64,000 nt of DNA from assembly GCA_032207245.1 (NCBI GenBank), contig CM063498.1, forward strand, positions 59,369,730 through 59,433,729, read 5' to 3'. Below the pieces are notes generated by a model that was given only the letters and a program-made list of their open reading frames with translations, did not search any database and was not told where the DNA came from. Of this stretch, positions 62,740 to 64,000 are shown one piece after another. A program made the translations under genes and the position numbers. Source of the DNA: Pardosa pseudoannulata (lineage: Eukaryota > Arthropoda > Arachnida > Araneae > Lycosidae). How positions within the stretch are numbered: the first letter of the stretch is position 1; each line of letters opens with the position of its first letter.

Positions 62740-63370
62740 CTGGCAAAGGTGTTGTCTGTTTTGATTTCTTTTCGAAGGGAGTATTGCAAGGACTGCACCC
62801 TGAGGTACTCCCTTCCAGCAACCCTGCTTATTTGCCTTACGGCATCCCCTTTGCAAGTGTACCGCTTGAGGTTAGTTATCCAAGTCACATACTGGAACGC
62901 CCTCGAATTATCCGTCCATCCAGACTTATTTACTATCATTATGAGAAGATCCTAGTTTTGTACTGACCGCTCAACACATATTTCCCATCCCAGAGATCAT
63001 TACCGCACGCCGGTCAGCCGATCGCAGAATTGCTGTTTGTGTTTTCACGGATCAGTACCGACAAATTTATGTTGGGTGAGATGAACGAAAATAGACGGTA
63101 GTGCACTCGTTCCTGTCACACATGTCAGTTCATCTGGAGAATCATCGAAAGCAGATCACGCTAAAATTTTGGCCAATAGAGAGAGGTTAAGAAAATAGAC
63201 GGGGAGAAAAATGTATTTCGCGGTCATTTCGTAACCTACATGAAGGAAATGCGTTTTTAAACGGCAGTGAGAGAAAATTAAGATAGAATCAAAGCGTACC
63301 AGAGGGTAGTTTGAAGATGTTGGTTTCCACTTTATCCCCTCTTGCCAATGGCTTTGACCGTTATTCGAAA
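62740..63370. promoter_or_regulatory. CpG-rich patch, possible promoter region
   Basis: This stretch is visibly richer in GC and CpG than the rest of the window (for example cgcacgccggtcagccgatcgc) and lies upstream of the first visible exon. It carries short overlapping open frames on both strands with no recognisable protein. A uif promoter or non-coding first exon is one reading; an old foreign element is another. Confidence 0.3.
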
Positions 63371-64000
63371 ATAACGAGATTGAAATATTCAGCTTGCAGG
63401 GCATGAAATTGTTATAAAAGAACAGCTATTTAAAGTCATTTGAATAATTTTTTGTAGGTAGGTGAGTAGGACACGGTACCCTAACAAAATGGTACAAGAT
63501 TAAATCGTCAAAGAAATGTCAAAACTTAAATTTACACCGACAAAATATATTAGCTTATTTAAATATATTAATAAAACAATAGGGGCTAATAAAAATAACC
63601 ACCCAAACGTCTATTAAAAAAATTTCTTATACGTTTGGTATGTTTTTATAGAATAATTAATAACTTTATTTTTATAGCGACAGAAAAATAATTTTATTAA
63701 GATATTATAAAATGTATTTTAAAATTATAAAATTTTTTTTTTATTTTTATGTTTATTTTTTATAGTATTTTATATATGTAAGATATAATATATAATAATA
63801 TAATAATATATAATATAAATATATATATATTTAAATTATATTATATTTTGTGGTGTGTGTTTTGGCGACTTTGTAAAAATATTGCTATTGATTTCGACAA
63901 AAATAAAAATAAAAAGAAAATATGTCGAACAGATTTCTAGAATATTCAATTACCCAGGTGGGGTTCAATATTCAGCTAGCTATGTTTGTCATATTGAGGG

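Larger units (their letters stand above)
59825..64000. other. Upstream sequence, no supported exon
   Basis: At least one upstream exon with the signal peptide is needed, but none with a hydrophobic start and a donor in the right phase could be supported here. The stretch holds a SINE, a possible small MITE, the 435-bp tandem pair, and a CpG-rich patch at about 62740-63370 that could be a promoter. Confidence 0.6.

Noticed and set aside
62733..62966. Overlapping 60-68 residue open frames on both strands
   Set aside because: None resembles a known protein or signal peptide, and the overlap on both strands fits the low stop frequency of a GC-richer patch.

Overview
The window is AT-rich, intron-rich animal DNA dominated by one very large gene read on the minus strand. 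I spliced 47 internal exons, lying between 59824 (5' side) and 1755 (3' side), with GT..AG borders. They join in one frame at every junction and give about 9.55 kb of coding sequence (about 3,180 residues) with no stop. The protein is a mosaic extracellular receptor whose domain order matches the arthropod protein Uninflatable (Uif). N to C it reads: C-type lectin, LDL-receptor class A, three CUB, four sushi, EGF, discoidin (F5/8C), EGF, four sushi, a second discoidin, two HYR, six-cysteine sushi-like, an unassigned domain, three GCC2/GCC3 (ephrin-receptor-like) repeats, fourteen tandem EGF repeats, laminin G, EGF fragment, HYR, a second six-cysteine sushi-like, a second unassigned domain, and two more GCC2/GCC3 repeats. 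The signal peptide and start codon were not found, and the transmembrane and cytoplasmic parts must lie to the left of base 1, so the gene is cut at its 3' end and incomplete at its 5' end.

The host is most likely an arthropod. The AT-rich introns, short exons and abundant tRNA-derived SINEs would suit a chelicerate such as a spider, but the species is not settled by the sequence.

Layout: 1-20 kb carries the C-terminal half as seen here (GCC2/GCC3, HYR, laminin G, EGF array). 20-31 kb carries GCC2/GCC3, the first unassigned domain, HYR, discoidin 2 and sushi. 31-41 kb carries sushi, EGF and discoidin 1. 41-49.5 kb carries CUB, LDLa and most of the C-type lectin. 49.5-59.7 kb is a 10-kb intron full of mobile elements, and 59.8-64 kb is upstream sequence with no exon I can support.

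The introns hold many transposon remnants with readable ends: two non-autonomous Helitrons (CTAGT end plus hairpin), hAT elements with 8-bp target duplications (one still encoding the transposase dimerisation domain), pogo/Tigger-like MITEs with TA duplications, a piggyBac-like MITE between TTAA sites, three tRNA-derived SINE families, and a reverse-transcriptase fragment.

The two most notable points are a duplicated block HYR / six-cysteine sushi / unassigned domain / GCC2-GCC3 within the protein, and a triple tandem repeat at 48841-49175 that has copied a lectin-exon splice acceptor together with coding sequence.
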